Of a stretch of 64,000 bases of DNA, positions 50,032 to 58,890 are shown piece after piece; the first letter of the stretch is position 1, and each line of letters begins with the position of its first letter. Below the pieces are notes generated by a model. It was not told where the DNA came from. It made no database searches and saw only the letters and a program-made list of their open reading frames with translations. The DNA comes from DAORHV01 sp964434575. Lineage in GTDB: Bacteria; Patescibacteriota; Gracilibacteria; Peribacterales; Peribacteraceae. Location: positions 57,585-121,584 of the forward strand of contig CAYSWB010000003.1 of NCBI GenBank assembly GCA_964434575.1. The letters are read 5' to 3'. Made by a program: the position numbers and the translations under genes.

Positions 50032-50790
50032 TCATGGCAGCACTTTCTCCAGCTTGGTGTCGTCGGTCATCATGATGCGCGGCAGTTTCATCAGGTCGTC
50101 TTTGGACGTCGCCCAGCGCGGGTCCATGATCGTGCCGGTCACGTAACCGGCCGTAGCGGCGTGCTCGCGCACGGTCTTGTTATGCGCGGTGCCCGGGTAT
50201 GCGATGTGCCGCACCGGCTTGCCGGTCAACTCTTCCAGCACGCGCTTGCTTTCGGTGAGCTCGGCGTCCAATCGCTTCATGTTCACGGCGGTCAGCACCG
50301 GATGCGCGATGGTATGCGACTGGATGCTCATGCCCTTGGCAACCAGATCTTTGACGCGCTCGCGGTCGATGGTCGTTTTGGTATCGAGCTTGTTGGTGAT
50401 GATGTAGTACGTGGCGGTCTGTTTGCGCGCCAGCATGACCGGGAGCGCCACGTCGTACGCGGTGAGGTTGTTGTCATCGAACGTGATGACGACCGGTTTG
50501 GCCGGGCCGGCCTGCTTGCCCTGCAGAATGGCGGCGGCCGTATCCAGGTCCACGGTCGTGTAGCCCTTGTCCACCAGCCACTGCATCTGTTTTTCGAACG
50601 TCGCTGGCGTCACCGACATCTTCCAGCTCCAGGTGCTCTTGGCATAACCCTTGGTCGGCCGCACGTGGTGGTACACCAGGATGGGCACCTTCACGGCCGG
50701 CACGGCGGGCACAGAGGAAGAAGCCGCGCCCTCGGCGGACGGCACGGCAAAAAGAAGGATGAACGCGAGCAGCAGGCTGAGACGGCGCAT
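50032..50790 (-). CDS. Polysaccharide deacetylase family protein
   Basis: 252 residues from MRRLSLLL. Signal peptide, then a NodB-type domain: VPILVYHHVRPTKG, VVITFDDNNLTAYD (metal-binding Asp), SIQSHTIAHPVLTA (His-x3-His) and RHIAYPGTAH. The usual TFDDG reads TFDDN. It should remove N-acetyl groups from peptidoglycan or exopolysaccharide. TACACT ends seven bases before this ATG on the minus strand. Confidence 0.93.
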   Translation of the reverse strand: MRRLSLLLAFILLFAVPSAEGAASSSVPAVPAVKVPILVYHHVRPTKGYAKSTWSWKMSVTPATFEKQMQWLVDKGYTTVDLDTAAAILQGKQAGPAKPVVITFDDNNLTAYDVALPVMLARKQTATYYIITNKLDTKTTIDRERVKDLVAKGMSIQSHTIAHPVLTAVNMKRLDAELTESKRVLEELTGKPVRHIAYPGTAHNKTVREHAATAGYVTGTIMDPRWATSKDDLMKLPRIMMTDDTKLEKVLP

Positions 50791-50891
50791 GGACGACAGT
50801 GTAGCCAAAGGCCGCACGGATTCGATTGCGCGCGGACACGACAGGTTGTTTGGAATCTTGCGCCGCAGAACGGATGACGCAAAATACGCCC

Positions 50892-51071
50892 ATGCGTATT
50901 CTCCTTCTGTTGTTGGTCGCGCTCGCCGTTGGCGGCGGCGTCTTTTACGTCATGAGCGGCCAGCAACAAGCAACGCTGGTGAAGGTGCAGGACAGCCAGA
51001 ACTCGGCGCAGGACAAAGCCGACGCCTACAAGAAAAACCAAGAAGACATGATGAAGCAGCTGGGGCAGTAA
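50892..51071 (+). CDS. Small membrane-anchored protein
   Basis: 59 residues: MRILLLLLVALAVGGGVFYV followed by a Gln/Lys-rich helical tail (QDSQNSAQDKADAYKKNQED). The helix starts at 50892; the longer in-frame extension upstream has no hydrophobic character. No family recognised. Confidence 0.65.
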   Translation: MRILLLLLVALAVGGGVFYVMSGQQQATLVKVQDSQNSAQDKADAYKKNQEDMMKQLGQ

Positions 51072-51175
51072 GCTTGGCCCAACGAGTCCGCCGGACGCCG
51101 TGATCCCGCTCGCGCATTGGGCGTTTCTTGTAAGGCGGCCCAACGCCAATGGATGGCCGTGACATGAGACGATTA

Positions 51176-51204
51176 TTGACAATAATTTGCTATTATTTTA
51201 TATT
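51176..51204 (+). promoter_or_regulatory. Promoter of the gene at 51238
   Basis: Consensus TTGACA (51176-51181), 17 bases, TATATT (51199-51204) in an AT-rich patch. Confidence 0.82.
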
Positions 51205-51237
51205 TTCTTTATCGCCCATTTGATCCACAGGTGATGT

Positions 51238-51576
51238 ATGTCGGTAGACAACGCGGAAGCCATCCGGCTGATCGAAGCGCTCGAAAAAGTCGGAGTGCTC
51301 GATGCGAACGGGGGAATCACGGTGGCAAACGGCCGTTGGGGAAAGGATATGGAGTGTTTCCAGATAGGAGACATCACCATCCGCCTGACCCATGGTCGAT
51401 TGTCGCTGAGCGGCAGCCTGCACACCGTCTGGCACGGCATTGCCACGTCGAATGCAGGAAGCTATGACCCCGATCGTGGCCCGGCAGGCTTCGCCGAGTT
51501 GATCGCCAAAGCATCCAAGGACGCTGCCAGTCGGCAGTGTGACCACGATACCCGCGTCTACGGAAACGAATGGTAG
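51238..51576 (+). CDS. Hypothetical small protein
   Basis: 112 residues, soluble: NAEAIRLIEALEKVGVLDAN, then strands (FQIGDITIRLTHGRLSLSG) and a C-terminal helix. No family recognised. AGGTGAT shortly before the ATG may serve as ribosome binding site. It has a strong promoter. Confidence 0.72.
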   Translation: MSVDNAEAIRLIEALEKVGVLDANGGITVANGRWGKDMECFQIGDITIRLTHGRLSLSGSLHTVWHGIATSNAGSYDPDRGPAGFAELIAKASKDAASRQCDHDTRVYGNEW

Positions 51577-51643
51577 ACAGACGCGCGGACAGTGCAACGC
51601 AATGGGACGCGCCGAGTTCGCAAGAGCTCGGCATTTCTCCGTG

Positions 51644-53098
51644 CTATAACGCCCCGAGATCGAGCTGGTCGGTGACGTGCACCTGATTCACGAACTCCTG
51701 GTCGTGGCTGATGAGGATCATGCCGCCTTGGTATTCGTTCAGCGCCTCGGCGATCACCGGGATGTGGCGGAAGTTGATGTGGTTGGTCGGCTCGTCGAGG
51801 ATCAGGAGGCTGGGCTTCTGCAGCACGAAGCGCGCAAAACACAGCAGGCCCTTCTGGCCTTCGGATAACGCGCCGGCCTTGGTCTGCACCTTGTCACCCG
51901 GCAGCAGGAACTTCGCGGCGGTGGCGAAGATCTCCTGATGGTTGGGCTTCTCCATGGCGGACTCCAGAATCTGGTAGGCGGTCTTGTCCAGGTCCAGTCC
52001 GGAGAAATCCTGGCGGTAGTAACCCACGTTCACGCCGGGGCCCAGCAGCGCTCCCTTTTCCTTACCCGACGCGATGGACTCCAAGAGCGTGGTCTTGCCG
52101 ATGCCGTTGGGGCCGATGACGCGCACGCGCGTGCGGCGCCGGATCACCAGCTCGCGCTTCTTCTTCACCGGCTTGTGGTCCTTCATCACCGTGACGGAGC
52201 TGATTTGCACCAGCGGCTGCGAGTACTCCTGCGCCGCGATGGTGAACGACGGGATGGTCTTGTCCTCCTTGCGCACGTCGACCATGTTCTCCTCCGCCTC
52301 TTCCACGGTGTCGCGCATCTTGCTGGCCAGTTTGCGCATCTTTCCGCCCTTGTGGGAGAAGAAGTTGATCTTGTCCTTCTGATCCTGGATTTTGCGTTCC
52401 ATCTGGGCGTTCTGGCGGTTCTCGCGCTCGATCTGCGCCTTGATCTGTTCGACCACGTCGTAGTAGTCGCCCACGAACTGCTCCACCTTCTGGATGAACG
52501 CGTCGAGGTACAACACGCCCTGGGTGAAGCTGTTTAAGAAGCCGGCGTCGTGGGAGATCACCACGCACGTCTTTTCGTACATGATGAGGAACGACGTCAG
52601 GTGTCCGATGCCCTCGTCGTCCAAGTTGTTGGTCGGCTCGTCCAGCAGCAGGATGTCGGGCTCCTGGATGAGCGCGAATGCCAGCAGCAGGCGGGCCTTC
52701 TGGCCACCGGAGAACGCGGCGATTTTCTTGTCCAGCGGCGCCTTCAGGTTCACGGCGTCCAGCACCTTGGCGATGTGCTTGTCGATGTCGTACTTCTTTT
52801 CATCGAACGCGCCCTCGAAGAACTCGCGCACCGTCTTTTCCAGGTCGGCGGCCGGCACCACCTGGCGCGCGATGCCGATGGTCGTCCCCTTCTTGATGTG
52901 GATCTCGCCCTTCACCGGCTTCAGTTCGCCGGTCATCAGCTTGAAGATGGTGCTCTTCCCGGCGCCGTTCTGTCCCATGATCGTGATCTTGGCGTTCTCG
53001 CGCACGGAAAAGCTCGTATCCTTCAGGATCGGCTTTTGCACGTCGTAATAGTACGACACGTCCTGGAACCGGAGAATAACGTCGCCTTGGTCTTCCAT
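51644..53098 (-). CDS. ABC-F family ATPase
   Basis: 484 residues with two ABC domains and no membrane segment. The first has Walker A GQNGAGKST (42-50), signature FSGGQKARLLLAFAL and LLLDEPTNNLD. The second has GPNGIGKTT, LSEGQKGLLCFARF and LILDEPTNHINF. The charged linker (QIKAQIERENRQNAQMERKI) is the P-site tRNA interaction motif region. ABC-F proteins act on ribosomes in translation or antibiotic protection. I chose MEDQGD at 53098, since an ATG 39 bases upstream lies inside a TAGAAT -10-like element. Confidence 0.93.
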   Translation of the reverse strand: MEDQGDVILRFQDVSYYYDVQKPILKDTSFSVRENAKITIMGQNGAGKSTIFKLMTGELKPVKGEIHIKKGTTIGIARQVVPAADLEKTVREFFEGAFDEKKYDIDKHIAKVLDAVNLKAPLDKKIAAFSGGQKARLLLAFALIQEPDILLLDEPTNNLDDEGIGHLTSFLIMYEKTCVVISHDAGFLNSFTQGVLYLDAFIQKVEQFVGDYYDVVEQIKAQIERENRQNAQMERKIQDQKDKINFFSHKGGKMRKLASKMRDTVEEAEENMVDVRKEDKTIPSFTIAAQEYSQPLVQISSVTVMKDHKPVKKKRELVIRRRTRVRVIGPNGIGKTTLLESIASGKEKGALLGPGVNVGYYRQDFSGLDLDKTAYQILESAMEKPNHQEIFATAAKFLLPGDKVQTKAGALSEGQKGLLCFARFVLQKPSLLILDEPTNHINFRHIPVIAEALNEYQGGMILISHDQEFVNQVHVTDQLDLGAL

Positions 53099-53167
53099 AG
53101 TGGTAAAGCGCGGATGGGAAACCCCGCGAGGCGGCATTCTAGGGAAAAAACCCGCTGATGGGTAGGC

Positions 53168-53395
53168 CTAGCCCAATAGAAGCCTCCACCCCGCCAAACA
53201 GAACGGAATGGTGGCCAGGATGCCTGCGCCTCCCAGGACAAGGCAGCGCAAGCCCACGATGCGCTGTCGCTCGATGGGCAGGCTCCGAAAAACGCCGTAG
53301 AGCAGGAAAACTCCCATCAGTCCCAAGATGGAGAAGAATACGTGGACATGGAACATGTAGAGCATGGCGATGTCATGCGAGGTGGCCTGCATCAC
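53168..53395 (-). CDS. Small membrane protein
   Basis: 75 residues with two hydrophobic helices (FHVHVFFSILGLMGVFLLYG and CLVLGGAGILATIPFCLAG). No family recognised. Lies between two leftward genes with no clear promoter of its own. Confidence 0.65.
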   Translation of the reverse strand: MMQATSHDIAMLYMFHVHVFFSILGLMGVFLLYGVFRSLPIERQRIVGLRCLVLGGAGILATIPFCLAGWRLLLG

Positions 53396-53449
53396 GGGCG
53401 GGGTGGGAAGGACGCATATGATGACGCCGCTGATGCTTTGATCTTACGC

Positions 53450-54121
53450 TTACCAGAACTTCCAGCGCGGCTTCTGCAGCATCGCCTTCACGGCGGAGAA
53501 AGCCCGGTCGATGTCCTTTTCTGGGCACAGGAACGTGAGTTCCGCGAAGCCGGTGACCAGCTGGGTGAAACCGATCCCCTTCCACGCCAGCGTTTGAAAG
53601 AAGGGATAATAGATACCGGGCTGATCCACGATGGAATGATGGAATCGGATGCTGAGCGACGCCAGGCCGTCGAAGCGCTTGATGAGCTTCTCCCCCGCCG
53701 TAAGCTGCTTCAGCCTTTCTTCCAGGGATTCGCTGACGATGATGCCGGTGTCGACCGTACCTCGCGCCATAGAGACGATGGTGTCGTCGTCTCCGCCCGC
53801 CAGCTGCAGCAGCTTGCCCTGTATCCTGTGCAATTCGGCCGAGTTCTTGAACGCGTGCTGGACCAAGTTGGAATGCACGGTGATCCCCCGCACGACCGAT
53901 GACGCATGCAGCTTGGAGCGGCCCGATGTGCTTCCTTTTTCCAATTTCTTGAGAGCCATGATGATGGCTCCCTCGGTAAACGAGCGCGCGTGCATACTCT
54001 CCAGATCGGGCTTGAGCTTCCGGGCGACGGCGGAGTAGTTCACGATACCCTCCGACAACGCTTCGGCGAGAAACGGGGATTGGGCAAGGATGAGCTGGAC
54101 GGATTCGGTGACGGTGCGCAT
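53450..54121 (-). CDS. Protein with C-terminal ACT-like domain
   Basis: 223 residues, soluble. The N-terminal part (IVNYSAVARKLKPDLESMHA, SFTEGAIIMALKKLEK) is helical. The C-terminus (HSIVDQPGIYYPFFQTLAWK, GIGFTQLVTGFAELTFLC) has the strand-helix-strand order of aspartokinase-type ACT domains. It may bind a small ligand such as an amino acid. A strong divergent AT-rich promoter lies upstream. Confidence 0.8.
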   Translation of the reverse strand: MRTVTESVQLILAQSPFLAEALSEGIVNYSAVARKLKPDLESMHARSFTEGAIIMALKKLEKGSTSGRSKLHASSVVRGITVHSNLVQHAFKNSAELHRIQGKLLQLAGGDDDTIVSMARGTVDTGIIVSESLEERLKQLTAGEKLIKRFDGLASLSIRFHHSIVDQPGIYYPFFQTLAWKGIGFTQLVTGFAELTFLCPEKDIDRAFSAVKAMLQKPRWKFW

Positions 54122-54141
54122 AGGTAAAAGAAGATGATTTT

Positions 54142-54170
54142 AAAATAACGAAATATTCGTAAAATTACAA
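54142..54170 (-). promoter_or_regulatory. Promoter of the ACT-like gene
   Basis: Minus strand: TTGTAA (54165-54170), 17 bases, TATTTT (54142-54147), within a 120-bp AT-rich intergenic stretch. Confidence 0.68.
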
Positions 54171-54263
54171 CTTTTACTTATAAATTTTTAAATATTTATC
54201 ATTATTTTGATCTTTCAAGGCCTATGGATAATTTTTTGCCATTATTTTTTTCTCCAAATTTTT

Positions 54264-54554
54264 ATGGGATTCTTTCTTGGACAACCTCAGGACGACTGGG
54301 ATGACGAGCCAGTTCCTCCTAGTGCCGAGCAATTGCGCATCGCCTCGTTGGAGCGTGCTCTTGAAGATGTCCGTCAGACATTGCATGCATGCGTGCATTC
54401 GCTGGCGTATCCGCACATGCTCGAAACCGTGGCAAGGTTCGGGCCCCAGCAACCCGAAGGCGTGATGCAAGGCCGCGAAATCTTCCGGGCTCACATTGAA
54501 GCCATGCTCAAGAAGGCGGTGACACAGATCAGCACCATCTTGAATGACCGCTAA
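54264..54554 (+). CDS. Hypothetical small protein
   Basis: 96 residues from MGFFLGQPQD. Acidic start (DDWDDEPVPPSAEQ), then helices (LRIASLERALEDVRQTLHAC, EIFRAHIEAMLKKAVTQIST). No family recognised. The in-frame extension upstream is translated AT-rich intergenic DNA and was not included. Confidence 0.7.
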   Translation: MGFFLGQPQDDWDDEPVPPSAEQLRIASLERALEDVRQTLHACVHSLAYPHMLETVARFGPQQPEGVMQGREIFRAHIEAMLKKAVTQISTILNDR

Positions 54555-54641
54555 GGCCACTCGGGCAACGTTGCGGAACGTCACTCGGTCAATACAGTCA
54601 TTGCTGCTGTTCCGTCACCGCCGACCTGCTATCCTCCATGC

Positions 54642-55193
54642 ATGCTCGAATTCGTCCTGTTGATGGTGCCGATCATCGGCATCATGGCGTTCGGCGGCAA
54701 TCCTGCCGTGCAATGGGTCGCCATTGCCGCCCTGCTCATCTGCTTGCCAGGACTGCTGGTCATGCGAGGCGGTGCTCCGTACGTGGCAACGCCGCAGAAA
54801 ATCATGGACGCCATGCTGCGCCTGGCCAAGATCAAACCCGGTGAAACGGTAGTGGACGCTGGATGCGGCGACGGACGCATGGTATTCGCTGCGGCGGCAT
54901 TGGGTGCCAAGGGCATCGGATACGAGATGTCGGTGCCGACGTTCCTGGTCGCGAAAATCCGTTCTCTTTTCCACAAAAACTCCACAATCGAGTTCAAGAA
55001 CCTCTGGACGCAGAATTACCGCAACACAGATGTGATCTTCTGCTATTTGCTCACGGACACCATGCGCAAATTCCAGCAGACCGTTTGGCCCACGCTCAAA
55101 CCCGGAACGCGCGTCGTTTCCCATGCGTTCAAGTTCAAAGACCTTCCGCCGGATGCCGAGGACGGCGGCGCGCTCCTCTACATTAAGAAATAA
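54642..55193 (+). CDS. Membrane-anchored class I SAM methyltransferase (FAM173-like)
   Basis: 183 residues. Two short hydrophobic helices (FVLLMVPIIGIMAFGG, VAIAALLICLPGLLVM) are followed by a small Rossmann methyltransferase domain with motif I VVDAGCGDGRMVFAAAALGA and IGYEMSVPTFLVAK. The architecture resembles FAM173/ATPSCKMT lysine methyltransferases. TATCCT (54630-54635) ends six bases before the ATG. The DUF1232 gene follows after four bases. Confidence 0.88.
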   Translation: MLEFVLLMVPIIGIMAFGGNPAVQWVAIAALLICLPGLLVMRGGAPYVATPQKIMDAMLRLAKIKPGETVVDAGCGDGRMVFAAAALGAKGIGYEMSVPTFLVAKIRSLFHKNSTIEFKNLWTQNYRNTDVIFCYLLTDTMRKFQQTVWPTLKPGTRVVSHAFKFKDLPPDAEDGGALLYIKK

Positions 55194-55197
55194 TCGC

Positions 55198-55461
55198 ATG
55201 CTCAACCGCACCCGCCATTGGCTCGGGCTCTGGAACGAACTGAAGGTCTTTTTTGCGGCCGCCACGCATCCCAAGACTCCCCTGCCCGCCAAGCTGCTTC
55301 TTGGCGCCGCGATCGTCTACGTCATGGTGCCGCTGGACGTGCTGCCGGACGTGCTGCCCATCATCGGCCAAACCGATGATCTCATCGCGCTGGTCACGGC
55401 CGGACTGGCGCTCCTACGCATGACCCAGTCCGTGCGGAACAAGATCCGAAAGCCGGCGTAA
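55198..55461 (+). CDS. DUF1232 (YkvA-like) membrane protein
   Basis: 87 residues. PLPAKLLLGAAIVYVMVPLD followed by VLPDVLPIIGQTDDLIALVT is the DUF1232 core (Y...P.D..PD..P..G..DD). It is a small membrane protein of unknown function found widely in bacteria. It is in an operon with the methyltransferase and ends two bases before a convergent stop. Confidence 0.93.
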   Translation: MLNRTRHWLGLWNELKVFFAAATHPKTPLPAKLLLGAAIVYVMVPLDVLPDVLPIIGQTDDLIALVTAGLALLRMTQSVRNKIRKPA

Positions 55462-55462
55462 A

Positions 55463-55723
55463 TCACTTGCCGCCCCAGCGCCAACGGGCCGGTTCGCCTT
55501 TTTCGTGGCAAATCCACAGCAAGATGCATGTCAGGATGATGGCGTAATTGATGAATAGCCAGGCGAAGGTGGTCTCCCGGATGTCGGGCATGTCGAACCA
55601 GGAAACGGCGGCCGTGGGCGCGGACAGCAACGCGACGAATCCGAGCGTGACTGCCCATCCCTGGCAGGTGACGGGATACCAGCCGTAGCCGTACCGCTTC
55701 GCGGCGAACCAGACTTTTGGCAT
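55463..55723 (-). CDS. Small membrane protein
   Basis: 86 residues from MPKVWFAAKR. The N-terminus (KRYGYGWYPVTCQGW) precedes two hydrophobic helices. The Y-G-Y-G-W-x-P-x-T-x-Q-G-W opening recurs in small membrane proteins of many bacteria, but they have no assigned role. Confidence 0.78.
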   Translation of the reverse strand: MPKVWFAAKRYGYGWYPVTCQGWAVTLGFVALLSAPTAAVSWFDMPDIRETTFAWLFINYAIILTCILLWICHEKGEPARWRWGGK

Positions 55724-56118
55724 ATGCGGGAGAAAGAATGGCAAATTTCGTGTGCCGGCCGGCACGCTTGCACGCGCCGGCCGGCTGCTTTCCACATCGC
55801 CGCCCCGCAGGCCCCACGCACGACGGGACGGAGTGGCATCGAGAATGGATTTCCGGCGCTGTGCATGCCGGACATTCCTTGTGACGCATGGACGGGCGTT
55901 TTCTTACGCATGATGGACATCTCCGAAATCGGACATAAAATAAATGCCTGTAAAGTTGTTATTTTTTACAACACTCAAAATACCAATGATGGAAAAAGCC
56001 GTTCAAACGGTGCCCGAAGCACGGTTGGAACGTCGAACAGCCCCCTCGGGACTTCCCGGGTGAGCTTGCCGGTTTACATCCGGGCGACTATCAAAGGGCA
56101 TCACTCGTTTTCACGCCC
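55724..56118. other. Non-coding interval upstream of gdh
   Basis: No convincing gene is seen in these 395 bases. An AT-rich core (55930-55985) holds a GTTGT-(8)-ACAAC hairpin and TAAAAT/TTGTTA elements that could be promoters. The 110 bases just before gdh are GC-rich and could be a structured leader, but I recognise no riboswitch. Confidence 0.5.
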
Positions 56119-57417
56119 ATGTTCCTCGAGAATTTCAAAACCATCATCGGCATCACCGGCGCCATGCTCCGGCTGGACAACGAAGACCAAGCCGTCTTTC
56201 GCACGCCGCAAGCCGTTCACAGGTCAGAACTGCGCCTGGTGCGCGATGACGGCACGGTGGAAACCTGCGGCGCATACCGTGCGCAGTTCAACAACGCGCG
56301 CGGTCCGTTCAAGGGCGGCATCCGATTCCATGCGGACGTATCGGAAGAGGAAGTGGTTGCGCTGGCGGCACTCATGGCGATCAAGACCGCAGTGGTGGAC
56401 ATTCCGTTCGGCGGCGGCAAGGGCGCCGTGCGCTGTTCTCCGCAGTCACTTTCGCCTGGTGAGCGCCAGCGGCTCTCGCGCGAATACGTCCGCGCGTTCG
56501 CGCCGCATCTGGGACCGCTGAAAGATTGTCCGGCGCCCGACGTGAACACGAATCCCGAAATCATGGGCTGGATGCGCGACGAGTACGAACGCCTGACGGG
56601 AACGTTCTCGCCCGCATGCATCACGGGCAAACCCCTGTCGCTCGGCGGGATCGTTGGTCGCGATACGGCCACAGCCCGCGGCGGATTCTTCATCCTGGAG
56701 TCGTTGCTGGCGGCCGAAAAACGTCAGGCGAAAGACATCCGGGTCGCCATCCAGGGTTTCGGCAACGTCGGCGGCAACATGGCCGCCCAGCTGCACGAGG
56801 CCGGGTACACCATCGTCGGCATCGCGGACGTGCATGGCGGCTGGCACTCGGAGAAAGGACTGCATCCCCGAAAGCTTCATGAGCTGCGGGCCCGCACCGG
56901 CAGCATCACCGGGGTGGACATGGACGCACAGTCCTGGGTGACGCGCGCCGAACGCATCGATAACGCCCAGCTGCTCTCGCTCCCCTGCGACGTGCTCATT
57001 CCGGCCGCCATCGAGAACGTGATCACCGAAACGAATGCGGACGATATCCGCGCACGGTACGTGCTGGAACTGGCCAACGGACCCGTCACGGCCGGAGCGG
57101 ACAGGCTGCTGGAAAACCGCGGCATCGGCGTGATCCCGGACATCCTCGCCAATGCCGGCGGCGTGACGGTAAGCTACTTCGAATGGCTGCAGGGCATGTC
57201 GGGGCATCGCTGGGACGAACAAAGCGTCGACGAAGAACTGCGGCGCATCATGTTGCGCGCCTGGGACGGCGTCGTACTGCGTTCACGCTCTTCCGACATG
57301 TCCTACAGGCACAGTGCGTTCGCCACCGGCATGGAACGCATCCTGGCGGCGATGCACGCGCGCGGCAGGACATCTGCGAAGCCGCACGCCCGGCTGCAGC
57401 CGGCGCTTGCCGCCTGA
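56119..57417 (+). CDS. gdhA: Glu/Leu/Phe/Val dehydrogenase (glutamate dehydrogenase)
   Basis: 432 residues. The substrate domain has FNNARGPFKGGIRFH, the catalytic Lys region AVVDIPFGGGKGAV and Asp in CPAPDVNTNPEIMGW. The NAD(P) domain has VAIQGFGNVGGNMAA and LIPAAIENVI, and the later AEGANGP position reads VLELANGPVT. It interconverts glutamate and 2-oxoglutarate plus ammonia. The Arg/Ala-rich tail of about 20 residues is extra. Confidence 0.95.
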   Translation: MFLENFKTIIGITGAMLRLDNEDQAVFRTPQAVHRSELRLVRDDGTVETCGAYRAQFNNARGPFKGGIRFHADVSEEEVVALAALMAIKTAVVDIPFGGGKGAVRCSPQSLSPGERQRLSREYVRAFAPHLGPLKDCPAPDVNTNPEIMGWMRDEYERLTGTFSPACITGKPLSLGGIVGRDTATARGGFFILESLLAAEKRQAKDIRVAIQGFGNVGGNMAAQLHEAGYTIVGIADVHGGWHSEKGLHPRKLHELRARTGSITGVDMDAQSWVTRAERIDNAQLLSLPCDVLIPAAIENVITETNADDIRARYVLELANGPVTAGADRLLENRGIGVIPDILANAGGVTVSYFEWLQGMSGHRWDEQSVDEELRRIMLRAWDGVVLRSRSSDMSYRHSAFATGMERILAAMHARGRTSAKPHARLQPALAA

Positions 57418-57419
57418 AG

Positions 57420-58082
57420 TCAGAACGAACAGCCGAAGCGGCCCAGGTTTCTGCTCTGGACGGCGAACAGGATGCCGTGCAGCCATGTCGAAGGATTCTT
57501 TGTCGGCAAGACGTACAACGACAGGTCGAACATCTTCAGCTGAGCTCCGCTGGGCGTGTCCACCACGCCCAAATTGGCGATGTACGCTTGGTCGCGGAGG
57601 ATGCGCCTGCTGTCCCATCCCATGAAATCGAACCACAATCCGGTGTCGTCCATGAGCCTGCGGTTCGCCCGGAGGATGTCCTTCAGTTGCGGTTCAAGCT
57701 CCGGATGTTTCTTGTACTCGTCCAGCGTCAGCACGCGCATGCTCAGGCGTTCCTGGATCATGTAGAAGCGCTTGCCTTTGATATCTGCGACCAATTCCGT
57801 GGTCACGACCCGGTCGCTGAAGTACTTCAGACACAGCGCGACGTGCTCCGACATCTCGGCAGGCGACTGGGTGAAAACAGGGCTGATCGCCATCGAGAAA
57901 AAATCCGACCGCGTCTTGGCGCGGGGGTATTTGATCACCATGCGCGGAGCACCTCCGGGCATTTCGTACGCGCGGACGACGTTCTGGGCGCCCATGCCGA
58001 CGAGCCCTCCGACCGACGACAACCGGACCTCCGGAAACCACCGGATGAAGTACTGCCGCTCACCGAACGTGAGATGTTTCAC
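57420..58082 (-). CDS. Unknown protein, paralogue of the next gene; possibly kinase-like
   Basis: 220 residues from a GTG six bases after TAGGAT. A glycine-rich GLVGMGAQNVV (26-36) precedes MVIKYPRAK (Lys51). Later LRDQAYIANLGVV (Asp164, Asn170) and QLKMFDLSLY (Asp186) fall in the order of protein-kinase glycine loop, VxK, HRD...N and DFG. The Asp-Asn spacing is one longer than usual and DFG lacks Gly, so this is only a suggestion. It aligns along its length with the product of 58118-58834. Confidence 0.72.
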   Translation of the reverse strand: MKHLTFGERQYFIRWFPEVRLSSVGGLVGMGAQNVVRAYEMPGGAPRMVIKYPRAKTRSDFFSMAISPVFTQSPAEMSEHVALCLKYFSDRVVTTELVADIKGKRFYMIQERLSMRVLTLDEYKKHPELEPQLKDILRANRRLMDDTGLWFDFMGWDSRRILRDQAYIANLGVVDTPSGAQLKMFDLSLYVLPTKNPSTWLHGILFAVQSRNLGRFGCSF

Positions 58083-58117
58083 GCGGGCATCCTAACGGAT
58101 CGTGCACGGATTATCGA

Positions 58118-58834
58118 CTATGCCGTGAGGTCGAACTCCGCGCGTTGCACCATGCGATGATTGTTGCGCTGGTTCGAATAGTATCCGCCGGCGTGCGCGA
58201 TGCCGCTGAGCGAAAACTCCGGCGTGTGCATGAGCGTGAGATCGAAAATCTTCAGCCCAGGCAACGACACGCCGGTTTCAGACTGCTCCCAGACCACGGC
58301 TACGTTGCCCATCGCGACCTGGTCGCAAAGCACGCGCCAGATGTCCCAACCCTGGAAGTCGAAAAAGCGCCGCTTGTCCATCTGCAGCTTCTTGTCCTGC
58401 TCGATCATGTGCTTCAGCTCCTGCAGCAGGTGAGGAAAACGAACGCACAGTTCGGGCGTGAGCATCTCCATCTCCAGCTTCTGCTGCAACATGCAGTACG
58501 ACGCCTTGTCGCGCGTGCTGCGGATGATCTTGGGCACGACGACGGCGTCACCGAAATACTCCAGGCACGTGTCGGCATCTTCCCGCGCCTGGTCGTACGT
58601 GGCGGTGAAGAGCGGGCTGACGAACATGGACATGGGATCACGCCGGGCGTCTTTGCGCAGCAATTTCAGCACTCCCCTGCGCGTGCCTTCCATGGCGTTC
58701 GCGGCATAAGCGATGACCTGGTCCGTGACGTAGGCCACCTTTTCGATGCCCGTGCCGAGATGCTTTCCGACCTTGTGCGGATCGATGGCGGGATAGTGCT
58801 GCGTGATGTGCCGATGTTCGTGCTGGGTAAGCAT
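58118..58834 (-). CDS. Unknown protein, paralogue of the previous gene; possibly kinase-like
   Basis: 238 residues from MLTQHEHRHI. Parallels with its neighbour are GTGIEKV (27-33), VLKLLRKDAR (Lys57), MSMFVSPLFT, RRFFDFQGWDIWRVLCDQ, GNVAVV (Asn177) and GLKIFDLTLM (Asp198). A longer in-frame start (58867) overlaps a GATAAT element, so the shorter one is used. It lies 35 bases before its paralogue on the same strand, a tandem duplication that has diverged. Confidence 0.72.
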   Translation of the reverse strand: MLTQHEHRHITQHYPAIDPHKVGKHLGTGIEKVAYVTDQVIAYAANAMEGTRRGVLKLLRKDARRDPMSMFVSPLFTATYDQAREDADTCLEYFGDAVVVPKIIRSTRDKASYCMLQQKLEMEMLTPELCVRFPHLLQELKHMIEQDKKLQMDKRRFFDFQGWDIWRVLCDQVAMGNVAVVWEQSETGVSLPGLKIFDLTLMHTPEFSLSGIAHAGGYYSNQRNNHRMVQRAEFDLTA

Positions 58835-58890
58835 GGAACGTAAAAATGGTGAAGTACGATTATCCATATTCCGTCCAGCATGTCAATGCT

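Noticed and set aside
55724..56521. 265-codon frame before and into gdhA
   Set aside because: Its first half has no coding character and its second half is an out-of-frame shadow of gdhA.
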